Shown here piece after piece: positions 17,337 through 29,150 of a stretch of DNA of 64,000 bases; position 1 is the stretch's first letter, and each line of letters starts with the position of its first letter. Location of the stretch: NCBI RefSeq assembly GCF_035917575.1, contig NZ_CP109090.1:5456001-5520000 (forward strand), given 5' to 3'. This DNA is from Streptomyces sp. NBC_01788. Its GTDB lineage: Bacteria > Actinomycetota > Actinomycetes > Streptomycetales > Streptomycetaceae. The position numbers were made by a program, and so were the translations under genes. The notes under the pieces were generated by a model that had not been told where the DNA came from, ran no database searches, and was given only the letters and a program-made list of their open reading frames with translations.

Positions 17337-18275
17337 TCACAGGGGTGCCAGTTCGGACACCAGCCGGGCGGCCGTCGGCGCCGGAACGCCGTACCGCTCG
17401 GCGGCGCGCAGCACGGCGCCGCCGATGGCGTCGAGCTCCAGGGCGCGGCCGGCCTCGGCGTCACGCTGCATCGAGGACTTCATGCCGACCGGAAACGTGT
17501 CGTACATCGCCAGCGTCCGGTCCGCGTCGAGCGGCGCCCCGGCGGCGCGGCCGACGGCGGTGATCTCGCCGACAAGGGTGAGCAGTTCTTCGCGGTGGTC
17601 GGTGCGGACCGTGCCGATGGCGGCGTCGTAGCGGGTGGTGAGGAGGGCGAAGGGGGCGAGGAAGGCCAGTTTCGCCCAGAGGACGGCGGTCTCGGGGCCG
17701 GCCACGCGGGTTCGCACCCCGGCGGACTCCAGCACGGCGGCCAGGCCGGTGAGCGGGTGCGTGCTCTCCCCGGCCAGGTCGATGTCGGTGAACGGGCTGC
17801 CGTGCTCGATGACACCGGGCGCCACGCGGGTCGACTCGACGCGGATGACGCCCGCGGCCACCCGGTCGTCGCCGTAGCGGCGGCGCAGGGTCCCGGGGTG
17901 CTCGATGCCGTTGAGGAGCGGCAGGACGAGGCCGTCCGCGCCGAGCATGGCGGGCGGGACCCGGTCAAGGGCGGCGTCCAGGCTGGTGTGCTTGACGGCC
18001 ACCACGCACAGGTCGACCGGCTCCCGCAGCTCGGTGTCCGCCTCGACCTTGGCGGTGAAGTCCCCGAACTGGCCGCTGCGCACCTGTATCCCGCCCTCGC
18101 GCAGGGACCGCGCCGTCGCGTCCCCGGCCAGGCAGATCACCCGGTGACCCGCGCGGGACAGCAGCGCGGCGAGCAGTCCGCCGACGCCGCCGGGGCCGAG
18201 CACGGCCACGGTCCAGGGGCGGGGAGCACTCCTCGCGGAAGTGGCTTCGGTGGCGTCGGGTGCGGTGCTGGTCAT
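17337..18275 (-). CDS. Ketopantoate reductase family protein (PanE/ApbA-like)
   Basis: 312 aa. The Rossmann fold starts WTVAVLGPGGVGGLLAALLSRAGH, a GxGxxG-type NADPH site. VVAVKHTSLDAAL and LPLLNGIEHPGTL match the ApbA family. The catalytic lysine of 2-dehydropantoate 2-reductase probably corresponds to the Lys in VLWAKLAFLAPFALLTT. The C-terminal helical domain includes KSSMQRDAEAGRALELDAI. It may make pantoate for CoA synthesis, but many streptomycetes carry several homologues, so the exact substrate is open. ATG 18275 has AAGGGA upstream. The 260 nt before it hold no gene. Confidence 0.85.
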   Translation of the reverse strand: MTSTAPDATEATSARSAPRPWTVAVLGPGGVGGLLAALLSRAGHRVICLAGDATARSLREGGIQVRSGQFGDFTAKVEADTELREPVDLCVVAVKHTSLDAALDRVPPAMLGADGLVLPLLNGIEHPGTLRRRYGDDRVAAGVIRVESTRVAPGVIEHGSPFTDIDLAGESTHPLTGLAAVLESAGVRTRVAGPETAVLWAKLAFLAPFALLTTRYDAAIGTVRTDHREELLTLVGEITAVGRAAGAPLDADRTLAMYDTFPVGMKSSMQRDAEAGRALELDAIGGAVLRAAERYGVPAPTAARLVSELAPL

Positions 18276-18535
18276 GGCTGCGGTGTCCCTTCGGTCGCGG
18301 CGAGCGGCACCCGTCGGGCGTGCCGCCGTCTCGTCGGGGGCCAACACCGCCGGGGCCCGGCGCATTTCCGGCTCCGGACCACCACGCCGTCGGCGAGGAC
18401 CGCGCCCGCACAGCGCGGAGGCCGGCCGGGCCGCGACCAGGGACGCGGCTGTCCTGGCCGACGCCCGGCAGGCCGACGCGGAAGCACCGCACAACCGCGG
18501 GGCCGGTTGGGCCGAGGACCGCGGCAGCGTCCGGT

Positions 18536-19315
18536 TCAGGAGGCGAAGAACTCCGTCAGAACCGGCGCGAGCGCCTCCGGTTCCACCGCGTGGGTCTGGC
18601 CCTCCAGGGCCCGGTACGTGCCCCGGGGCGCGGCCTCGGCGACCTCCCTGGCCGCCTCACGCAGCCAGGACGGGCTGGCGCCGCCCGCCACGGACAGGAC
18701 CGGCACGGTGACCGAGGCCAGCAGGTCGCGGGGGACCAGCCCGTCCCCCATCACCGCGTCGTCGTGGGCGAGCGTCGGCGCGATCGCCTCCATGCCCGCC
18801 CACATGGGTGACTGGCGGGCGCTGGCGATCATCTGCGGCGCCAGCCCGGTCAGCAGCAGGAACAGCTCCACAGCGTCCCCGCGCCGGCCCTCGGCGAGCG
18901 CCGCGGTCAGCTCGGCGGTGTACTCGGCGCGCTCCCGCCCGCCGCCCTCGTACACGGCGAACGGCACCTCGTAGACGGCGACCTGCCGGACCGGCAGCCC
19001 GCCGGCCGCCGCCCGCAGGGCCAGCGCGCCGCCGGAGGAGACGCCGTACAGCGCCGCCTCGCCGCCCACCGCGTCGATCAGCGCGGCCAGGTCCTCGACC
19101 TCGCGTTCCACCGCGTAGGGCGCCGTGTCCCCGCTCCCGCCGCGGCCCCGGCGGTCGTAGACGACGGCGTCGCAGCGGTCCGACAACGCGGCAGCAAGCG
19201 ACGCCACCGTGGCCCCCGTCGACATCGCGCCGCTGACGAGGACGACCACCGGGCCCTGCCCGGTGCGGTGGTAAGCGAGGGAGGTGCCGTCACGTGAGAC
19301 GGTCTTCTTGTCCAT
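18536..19315 (-). CDS. Alpha/beta-fold hydrolase
   Basis: 259 aa from ATG 19315. The beta1-oxyanion region is VVVLVSGAMSTGA, the nucleophile elbow is LYGVSSGGALALRAA, and the catalytic His is probably in EGQTHAVEPEAL near the end. No lid-specific or substrate motif is recognisable. In-frame starts at 19351, 19333 and 19324 exist within a Met/Gly-rich run, and none has a clear ribosome-binding site, so the start is uncertain. It is a single gene on the minus strand. Confidence 0.82.
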   Translation of the reverse strand: MDKKTVSRDGTSLAYHRTGQGPVVVLVSGAMSTGATVASLAAALSDRCDAVVYDRRGRGGSGDTAPYAVEREVEDLAALIDAVGGEAALYGVSSGGALALRAAAGGLPVRQVAVYEVPFAVYEGGGRERAEYTAELTAALAEGRRGDAVELFLLLTGLAPQMIASARQSPMWAGMEAIAPTLAHDDAVMGDGLVPRDLLASVTVPVLSVAGGASPSWLREAAREVAEAAPRGTYRALEGQTHAVEPEALAPVLTEFFAS

Positions 19316-19371
19316 GCCCGACATGCCAGTCATGCCACTGAAGACTGCCACGCGGCGGCGGCCTCATCGGG

Positions 19372-19695
19372 TCAAAACACCTCCACGTCGTAGAAGCACA
19401 GGTGGTCCTTGATCTCGGCGACACCCGGCTTCGGGTCGGGGTAGGCCCACGCCAGGTCCGCCGCACCGGGCAGGGACCAGTAGGACGCCGTGCCCTTGAA
19501 GGGGCAGTGCGTGTGCGTGTCGGACGCCGCCAGGAGGTCGAGGCGTACGTCCTCGGGCGGCAGGTAGTAGCGCGGCGGGCACCCCGTCTCGCGGAGTACC
19601 AGGGCGCGGTCGCTCTCCGCGAGGATCTGGCCGTCGCGCACCACACGCACGCGTTCGCCGCTCTTGTCGATCGTGATCGTGTGTCCTTGGGTCAT
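19372..19695 (-). CDS. DUF427 domain protein
   Basis: 107 aa covering one DUF427 domain: a VRVVRDGQILAESDRALVL strand region, then RETGCPPRYYLPPEDVRLDL, CPFKGTASYWS and KPGVAEIKDHLCFYDVEV. Such small cytoplasmic proteins are widespread; function is not established. The ATG at 19695 begins the family-typical MTQGHTITID. It is divergent from the LOG-family gene at 19771, so the 75 nt between hold both promoters. Confidence 0.85.
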   Translation of the reverse strand: MTQGHTITIDKSGERVRVVRDGQILAESDRALVLRETGCPPRYYLPPEDVRLDLLAASDTHTHCPFKGTASYWSLPGAADLAWAYPDPKPGVAEIKDHLCFYDVEVF

Positions 19696-19770
19696 AGCCG
19701 GTACAGCGCCCGCAGGACCCCGCTTCTTCCCGCCCTCGGGGCCGGTGTCCCCGCCGCGTACCGTGGGCGC

Positions 19771-20310
19771 ATGAACATCTGCGTCTTCCTCTCCGCCGCC
19801 GACCTCGACGACCGTTACACCCGCCCCGCGCGGGACTTCGCCCGTCTGATCGGCAAGGGTGGTCACAGCCTGGTCTGGGGCGGATCCGACACCGGTCTGA
19901 TGAAGGTGGTCGCGGACGGTGTGCAGGAGGCGGGCGGCCGGCTGATCGGCGTGTCGGTCGACTTCCTGTCGGCGAAGGCGCGGCCCGGCGCGGACGAGAT
20001 GGTGATCGCCCGGGACCTTGCCGAGCGCAAGAGGCTGCTCCTGGAGAAGGCCGACGCCGTCGTGATCATGGTGGGCGGCACCGGCACGCTCGACGAGGCC
20101 ACCGAGATCCTGGAGCTGAAGAAGCACGGTCGGACCGAGAAGCCGGTGGTGCTGCTGAACACCGACGGCTTCTACGACGGCCTCAAGCAGCAGTTCCGCC
20201 GGATGGAGGAGGACGGGTTCCTGCCCCGGCCGCTCGCCGAGCTGGTGTTCTTCGCCGAGGAGCCCGCGGGCGCGATGACGTATCTGGACGAGGCGCTGCG
20301 TACCGGCTGA
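19771..20310 (+). CDS. LOG-family (lysine decarboxylase-like) nucleotide-binding protein
   Basis: 179 aa Rossmann-like protein. The N-terminus MNICVFLSAAD and GHSLVWGGSDTGLMKVVADG match the family. The signature normally written PGGxGTxxE appears as VGGTGTLDEATE, so the leading proline is replaced by valine. Characterised LOG proteins release cytokinin-like bases from nucleotide monophosphates; others act on nucleotides of unknown identity. The active-site Arg and Glu region looks preserved apart from that proline. The start is ATG 19771. The SDR gene follows 24 nt later and may be co-transcribed. Confidence 0.85.
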   Translation: MNICVFLSAADLDDRYTRPARDFARLIGKGGHSLVWGGSDTGLMKVVADGVQEAGGRLIGVSVDFLSAKARPGADEMVIARDLAERKRLLLEKADAVVIMVGGTGTLDEATEILELKKHGRTEKPVVLLNTDGFYDGLKQQFRRMEEDGFLPRPLAELVFFAEEPAGAMTYLDEALRTG

Positions 20311-20334
20311 ACCGGTGGTGCGAGCATGGCGGGC

Positions 20335-21024
20335 ATGGCTACTCATGTGATCACCGGGGCCGGCTCCGGCATCGGCGCGGCCGTCGCCCGCCGCCTGCAC
20401 GCGCGCGGGGACGAGCTCGTGCTGCACGCGCGCGACGCCGGGCGCGCCAAGGAACTGGCCGCCGCGTTCCCCGGCGCCCGGACGCTCGTCGGCGACCTGG
20501 CCGAACCCGACCGGCTGAGCTGGGCGTTCTCCCACCAGACACTGCCCGACCGGGTGGACTCCCTGCTCCACATCGCGGGTGTGGTCGACCTCGGCCCGGT
20601 CGGTGAACTCACCCCGAAGACCTGGCGCCACCAGCTCGACGTCAATCTGATCGCCCCCGCGGAAATGACCCGCCACTTCCTGCCCCAGCTCCGCGCCTCG
20701 CGCGGCCACGTGCTGTTCGTCAACTCGGGCGCGGGCCTGAGCGCCCACGCCGACTGGTCCGCGTACGCCGCCTCCAAGCACGGTCTGAAGGCACTGGCGG
20801 ACTCGCTGCGCCACGAGGAGCACGGCAACGGTGTCCGGGTCACCTCGGTCTACCCGGGCCGCACCGCCAGCCGTATGCAGGCCAAGATCCACCAGCAGGA
20901 GGGCAAGGAGTACGACCCCGGCAAGTGGATCGACCCCGACTCCGTCGCCACGACCATCGTCATGGCGCTCGACCTGCCGCGGGACGCGGAGGTCAACGAC
21001 CTGACGGTGCGTCCGGGCCGGTGA
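20335..21024 (+). CDS. Short-chain dehydrogenase/reductase (SDR family)
   Basis: 229 aa. The cofactor site is TGAGSGIGAAVARRL (TGxxxGxG). The structural motif NNAG is replaced by LLHIAGVV, still in the usual place. The active site is Ser in VNSGAGLSAHA, then YAASKHGL (YxxxK). ATG 20335 or an ATG three codons earlier could start it. It lies 24 nt after the LOG-family gene on the same strand. The substrate cannot be assigned. Confidence 0.9.
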   Translation: MATHVITGAGSGIGAAVARRLHARGDELVLHARDAGRAKELAAAFPGARTLVGDLAEPDRLSWAFSHQTLPDRVDSLLHIAGVVDLGPVGELTPKTWRHQLDVNLIAPAEMTRHFLPQLRASRGHVLFVNSGAGLSAHADWSAYAASKHGLKALADSLRHEEHGNGVRVTSVYPGRTASRMQAKIHQQEGKEYDPGKWIDPDSVATTIVMALDLPRDAEVNDLTVRPGR

Positions 21025-21103
21025 CGCGAGGCCGGCGGCGGTCCCGGGGGGCCGCCGCCCCCTGAGGCGGCCCCGACCCCGCCGGGTTGCGTAGGCTTCC
21101 CGG

Positions 21104-22111
21104 GTGAGCGACAACAGCCAGTTCAGGTTCGGTGCCGCAACCGGCGTCGGGTCCATGCCCGGTGGGGACGCCCGGGAGGCCGTCAAGACCGTCACCGGCA
21201 CCTTCGAGGACTTCCCCTTCCTGCCCGAGCTGCCCGCGCGCGGCCCCGGCGCCGACATGATCGGGCGCACCGCGGGGATGCTCGTCGAGCTCTACGCGCG
21301 CGTGGAGCCCAGCGGCTGGCGGCTCGGGGACCGGCCGGGCCGGGACACCCGGCGGGCGAGGTCCTGGCTCGGGGAGGATCTCGACGCCCTGGAGGAGTAC
21401 ACCCAGGGGTACGAGGGTGCGCTGAAGGTGCAGGCGGTGGGGCCGTGGACGCTCGCCGCCGCCCTGGAGCTCAGGAACGGCGAGGCGGCCCTGTCCGACC
21501 CCGGCGCCTGCCGGGACCTGGCCGGTTCGCTCGCCGAGGGGCTGCGGCTCCATCTCACCGAGGTGCGCCGGCGCGTTCCCGGCGCCCGGCTCGTCCTCCA
21601 GCTCGACGAACCCTCCCTGACCGCCGTCCTGCGCGGGCAGGTGCGCAGCGCCAGCGGCTACCGGACCCACCGCGCCGTCGACCGGCAGATCGTGGAGGCC
21701 ACCCTCCGGGACGTCCTCGGGGCGCATGCCGAGGGGCCCGTCGTGGTCCACTCGTGCGCTCCGGACGTTCCGCTCGCCCTGCTGCGCCGCGCGGGCGCCG
21801 CGGCGGTCTCCCTCGACGTCTCGCTTCTCACCGAGCGTGACGACGAGGCGATCGGGGAGGCGGTCGAGGCGGGCACCAGGCTCCTCGCCGGTGTCGTCCC
21901 CGGCACGGACGGCCCGTTGTCAGACCCTGCCGGTAGCGTCATGGGTGTCAGGACGATGTGGCGCAGGCTGGGGCTGCGGCCGGAGCTTCTCGCCGAGGCG
22001 GTCACGGTCACCCCGGCGTGCGGACTCGCGGGCGCTTCCCCCGCGTACGCGCGCCAGGCGCTCGCCCACTGCGTCCGGGCGGCGAGATCGCTCGCGGACA
22101 ACCCAGAGTAA
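21104..22111 (+). CDS. Cobalamin-independent methionine synthase core domain protein (MetE C-terminal type)
   Basis: 335 aa, less than half the length of full MetE (about 750 aa); it lacks the N-terminal folate-contacting half. Zinc ligands of the catalytic barrel can be read as H216 and C218 (VVVHSCAPDV) and C306 (TPACGLAG). The QLDEPS segment (residues 167-171) is the homocysteine/active-site strand. Stand-alone core MetE proteins transfer methyl groups from other donors in archaea; for actinobacteria the donor is not clear to me. GTG 21104 has TAGGCT about 7 nt upstream as a -10-like box, so the mRNA may be leaderless. ligA follows 15 nt later. Confidence 0.85.
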   Translation: MSDNSQFRFGAATGVGSMPGGDAREAVKTVTGTFEDFPFLPELPARGPGADMIGRTAGMLVELYARVEPSGWRLGDRPGRDTRRARSWLGEDLDALEEYTQGYEGALKVQAVGPWTLAAALELRNGEAALSDPGACRDLAGSLAEGLRLHLTEVRRRVPGARLVLQLDEPSLTAVLRGQVRSASGYRTHRAVDRQIVEATLRDVLGAHAEGPVVVHSCAPDVPLALLRRAGAAAVSLDVSLLTERDDEAIGEAVEAGTRLLAGVVPGTDGPLSDPAGSVMGVRTMWRRLGLRPELLAEAVTVTPACGLAGASPAYARQALAHCVRAARSLADNPE

Positions 22112-24322
<2,211 letters not shown>

Positions 24323-24583
24323 CGGTTGAACTCCGTCCGTTCGGCGCATACCAGATGCATACGGGTGGCCGGGGCGCATTCGGGCAACCGTCGGCGACCG
24401 CTGCCCGTGGAAGCCTTCCGCGGCCTACTGTTGAGCTGTGCGCCCGCCGTGCCCAACCGCGGTCGGGGCATCCCCGTGCTCGTCAGGAGTACGTGGAAGG
24501 GTTTTTCAGCGCGGTGCCGTCCAGGGGTTGTGGGGCATCGGGCCGCGTGGCGTGGGCAACCGCCGGCTGTGAGAGGGACGGGA

Positions 24584-26830
24584 ATGGAACCGACCGAGAG
24601 CGCCGCCCCGCACTCACGGCTGCGCCGGATGGCCGACGCGTGGCGGGGGAGACGGGAGCGGACGCCGGCGCGTCCGCGCGCGACGGAGCACGCCGGACGC
24701 GTTGCGGGACAGTACACCGTCGCGCGCGCCCGCGCCTCCGCACACACGGCCGTCGAACGCTTCTCCGGACCGTCCGGCATCGAACCCGAACGGCACCCGT
24801 CCCGCTCCGTGTTGCCCCCGTCGATCGTCGCCGCGGCCGTGTCCGTGCTGGGCGTCGGCGTGTACCGGGCGTTCACCGACCAGCACGCGCTCTTCCCGTC
24901 CGGCACGGCCGGCTGGTGCCTGGCCCTGCTCACCGGCGTCATCGTCGGTCACCTGGTCATGCTCGGCCGGGCCCGCTGGTGGGGCGGCACCGGCTCCGGC
25001 GCCACCCTCACCGTCGCCGTGCTGCTGCTCTACGGCTGGGTGCCCGCCGGCATGGTCAGCCTCACCGTCGTCGTCCTGGTCGCGGCGGCCCGGCGCCACC
25101 GCTGGCGGCAGGGCGTGCTGCACGGGGCGGTGGACATCCTCGGCATCGGCGCCGGCGGCCTGGTGCTGGGCGCCTTCGGCCGCGTGCCGACCGTGGAGAG
25201 CCCCTGGAACCCGGCCGGCTGGACGACCTCCACCGTGGCCCCGGTCGTGCTGGCGGCGGGGGCCTACCTGCTCGTCACCCGCGGCCTGCTCTGGTTCGTG
25301 CACCACTTCCGCGGCCCCGGAGCGCCCGCCGTCGCCCGCACCGCCGTGATCAGACAGGGCCTGGTCGCCGTCGCCCTGCTCGGCATCTCCCCGCTGGTCT
25401 GTGTCGTGGCCGTGGCCAAACCCGTCCTGCTGCCGCTGTTCGCCGTCCCGCTCATCGCCCTCGACTCCTCCCTGTGGATAGCCCGCGCCCGGGCCGAGGA
25501 GCAGCTCCGCGACCCGCTGACCGGACTGCCCAACCGGCAGTGGCTCCTGGAGCGCATCTGGACCGCCCTGGACGACGCCGAACGCATCGGTGCCCGGTCC
25601 GCGCTGATGCTGATCGACCTGGACCGGTTCCGTTCGGTCAACGACACACTCGGTCATCTCGCGGGGGACCGGCTGCTGTTGCAGATCGCCGACCGGCTGC
25701 GGCAGGCGCTGCCGCGCGGGGCGGAGGCCGCGCGGCTCGGCGGCGACGAGTTCGCCGTGCTGCTGCCGGTCGCCGACTCCACGACGTCCGCGACCCGGAT
25801 CGCGCGCGCCCTGGTCACCGTCCTCAGCTCCCCGCTCGACCTCGACGGACTCACCCTGGTCCTGGAGGCCAGCGCGGGAGTCGCCGTCTTCCCCGACCAC
25901 GCCCAGGACGCCGAAGGCATGCTGCGCCGGGCGGACGTGGCGATGTACCAGGCCAAGCGGGACCGCACGGGCGTGGAGGTCTACGAGTCCAAGCGTGACT
26001 CCAACACCCCCGACCGGCTGGGGCTGCTGGGCGATCTGCGCCGGGCCCTCGACGCCCACGAGGTCCGGCTGCACTACCAGCCGAAGGTCCGCTTCGACGG
26101 GCAGGTCGCGGGACTGGAGGCGCTGGTCCGCTGGGTGCACCCCGAGCGCGGCAAGGTGCCGCCGGACGAGTTCATAGCGATCGCCGAGTCCTCGGGCCTG
26201 ATGCCCCATCTGACGGAGTACGTGCTGGAGACCGCGCTCGCGCAGGTCGCCCGGTGGCGGGCCCAGGGTCTGTACGTGCCGGTCGCGGTCAACGTCTCCC
26301 CGCGCGATGTGCACATACCCGGGTTCGCCGGTTCGGTGGCCGCGCGGCTGGCCCGGCACGGCGTGCCGGCCGGAGCGCTCCAGCTGGAGATCACCGAGCA
26401 CGTCCTGCTCGAGGACCCGCAGCGGGCCGCCGACACCCTGCACGCCCTGACCGGGCACGGTGTGAAGATGTCGCTGGACGACTTCGGCACCGGCTACTCC
26501 TCGCTGGTGCACCTGCGCCGGCTGCCGGTGAGCGAGCTGAAGATCGACCGCTCGTTCGTGGCCCGGCTGGCGGTCGACACCGAGGACGCCGAGATCGTGC
26601 GCTGCACCGTCGACCTCGCGCACTCCCTCGGTCTGCTCGTCGTCGCGGAGGGCGTCGAGGACGACGAGACCTGGGAACGGCTGCGGGACCTCGGCTGCGA
26701 CGCCGTACAGGGCTGGCTCGTCGCGGCCGCGATGCCGCCGGAGGAGACGACGGCGTGGCTGCGGGCGCGCGGGTCGCGCGGCTGGCAGCGGCCCGCCGCG
26801 GCGCTGCCCGCGGCGGCGGCCGACGAGTGA
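24584..26830 (+). CDS. Membrane GGDEF-EAL protein, probable c-di-GMP phosphodiesterase (RmdB-like)
   Basis: 748 aa. A basic N-terminal part is followed by five or six membrane helices (residues about 80-300), then GGDEF and EAL domains. GGDEF is intact ([11 protein letters not shown], about residue 385) but has no RxxD inhibitory site before it. The EAL domain keeps its catalytic set: LEALVRW, NVSPRD, ITEHVLLED, DDFGTGYSSL, LKIDRSFV and VAEGVED. It should therefore hydrolyse c-di-GMP and may also bind GTP. The layout matches RmdB of S. coelicolor, a phosphodiesterase affecting aerial development; the assignment is by architecture and location. ATG 24584 follows GAGAGGGA by 5 nt; longer frames start in non-coding sequence. 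Confidence 0.9.
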   Translation: MEPTESAAPHSRLRRMADAWRGRRERTPARPRATEHAGRVAGQYTVARARASAHTAVERFSGPSGIEPERHPSRSVLPPSIVAAAVSVLGVGVYRAFTDQHALFPSGTAGWCLALLTGVIVGHLVMLGRARWWGGTGSGATLTVAVLLLYGWVPAGMVSLTVVVLVAAARRHRWRQGVLHGAVDILGIGAGGLVLGAFGRVPTVESPWNPAGWTTSTVAPVVLAAGAYLLVTRGLLWFVHHFRGPGAPAVARTAVIRQGLVAVALLGISPLVCVVAVAKPVLLPLFAVPLIALDSSLWIARARAEEQLRDPLTGLPNRQWLLERIWTALDDAERIGARSALMLIDLDRFRSVNDTLGHLAGDRLLLQIADRLRQALPRGAEAARLGGDEFAVLLPVADSTTSATRIARALVTVLSSPLDLDGLTLVLEASAGVAVFPDHAQDAEGMLRRADVAMYQAKRDRTGVEVYESKRDSNTPDRLGLLGDLRRALDAHEVRLHYQPKVRFDGQVAGLEALVRWVHPERGKVPPDEFIAIAESSGLMPHLTEYVLETALAQVARWRAQGLYVPVAVNVSPRDVHIPGFAGSVAARLARHGVPAGALQLEITEHVLLEDPQRAADTLHALTGHGVKMSLDDFGTGYSSLVHLRRLPVSELKIDRSFVARLAVDTEDAEIVRCTVDLAHSLGLLVVAEGVEDDETWERLRDLGCDAVQGWLVAAAMPPEETTAWLRARGSRGWQRPAAALPAAAADE

Positions 26831-26985
26831 CGACCCCTGTCACCCCGGGCGCCGAGCGCTTCGCGTACTTCCGCCACCCCCAGCGCGTACGCCCGGACGC
26901 GGCCGCCCCGGAGAGCCTGCCGGAGGCGCTGGACCCGCACGACAGCCACTCCCTGAGCGGTCGCGCCGGGGACGCGCGGCGCTGA
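26827..26985 (+). CDS. Small protein, 52 aa, translationally coupled to the GGDEF-EAL gene
   Basis: GTG 26827 overlaps the upstream TGA as GTGA, a classic coupling arrangement. Third positions are G or C in nearly every codon, far better than chance shadows here. The sequence is polar, with an acidic, Pro-rich middle (RPDAAAPESLPEALDPHDSH) and no membrane segment. No known family was recognised. It could be a partner or modulator of the membrane c-di-GMP enzyme, which is only an inference from coupling. Confidence 0.55.
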   Translation: MTTPVTPGAERFAYFRHPQRVRPDAAAPESLPEALDPHDSHSLSGRAGDARR

Positions 26986-27090
26986 ACGCCGGCCCCGTGC
27001 GGCGCCGTCCGGGAAACCGTTTCACGGCCACCCCGCCCCGCCCCATAGGATTGAGCCAAAGCACACACACTCACCCCAGAGGATCGCTGC

Positions 27091-27387
27091 ATGCCTGGCA
27101 TCACGCGCGAGGAGGTCGCCCACCTCGCCCGGCTGGCGCGTCTGGAGCTGAAGCCCGAGGAACTAGACCACCTCGCGGGACAGCTCGACGACATCATCGG
27201 CGCGGTGGCCCGCGTCAGCGAGGTCGCCGACCAAGACGTACCGCCGACCTCCCACCCGCTGCCGCTGACCAACGTCATGCGCGCGGACGAGGTCCGTCCG
27301 TCGCTCACCTCCGAGCAGGCGCTCTCCGGCGCCCCGGCCCAGGAGCAGCAGCGTTTCAAGGTGCCGCAGATCCTGGGTGAGGAGTGA
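27091..27387 (+). CDS. gatC: Glutamyl-tRNA(Gln)/aspartyl-tRNA(Asn) amidotransferase subunit C
   Basis: 98 aa. The small wrapper subunit of GatCAB begins [20 protein letters not shown], the typical family start, and ends with a [17 protein letters not shown] segment that packs on GatA. A likely promoter box TAGGAT lies at about 27044. GAGGAT 6-7 nt upstream of ATG is the ribosome-binding site. The complex converts misacylated Glu-tRNA(Gln) to Gln-tRNA(Gln). gatA follows with near overlap. Confidence 0.95.
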   Translation: MPGITREEVAHLARLARLELKPEELDHLAGQLDDIIGAVARVSEVADQDVPPTSHPLPLTNVMRADEVRPSLTSEQALSGAPAQEQQRFKVPQILGEE

Positions 27388-27392
27388 GAGCC

Positions 27393-28891
<1,499 letters not shown>

Positions 28892-28895
<4 letters not shown>

Positions 28896-29134
28896 GTAAG
28901 GCACTCGCCAAGGCCAAGGGCTTCAAGAAGTCCAAGTCCGGCACGTACCTGTCCATGGCCACCACCGCGTTCGGCGCGGTCGGTGTCGCCAAGCAGATCA
29001 AGAAGGCCCGCGCCGAGCACGACACGCTGCGCCTGATCGACGCCACCGTGTCCGCCGTCGCGATCGTCACCGGCCTCGCCATCCTCTACCGCGAGCTGAA
29101 GCGGCTGGGCGACGACGACGTCCTGCTGGGCTGA
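28892..29134 (+). CDS. Conserved small protein inside the gatCAB operon, 80 aa
   Basis: GTG 28892 overlaps the gatA stop as GTGA, and gatB starts 16 nt after its end, so it is part of the operon. The first 40 residues are strongly basic ([15 protein letters not shown] and [10 protein letters not shown]). One possible membrane helix follows ([18 protein letters not shown]), then a charged end [13 protein letters not shown]. No known domain was recognised. Its place between the two catalytic subunits suggests coupled expression; a role in tRNA amidation is not shown. Confidence 0.8.
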
Positions 29135-29150
29135 GAGGGAAGTTTTCACC

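Noticed and set aside
24614..26623. Long open frame on the minus strand opposite the RmdB-like gene (and similar ones opposite the MMPL, LAL and dehydrogenase genes)
   Set aside because: These are shadows of real genes in very G+C-rich DNA: composition rich in Gly, Arg, Asp and His, no motifs and no ribosome-binding sites.
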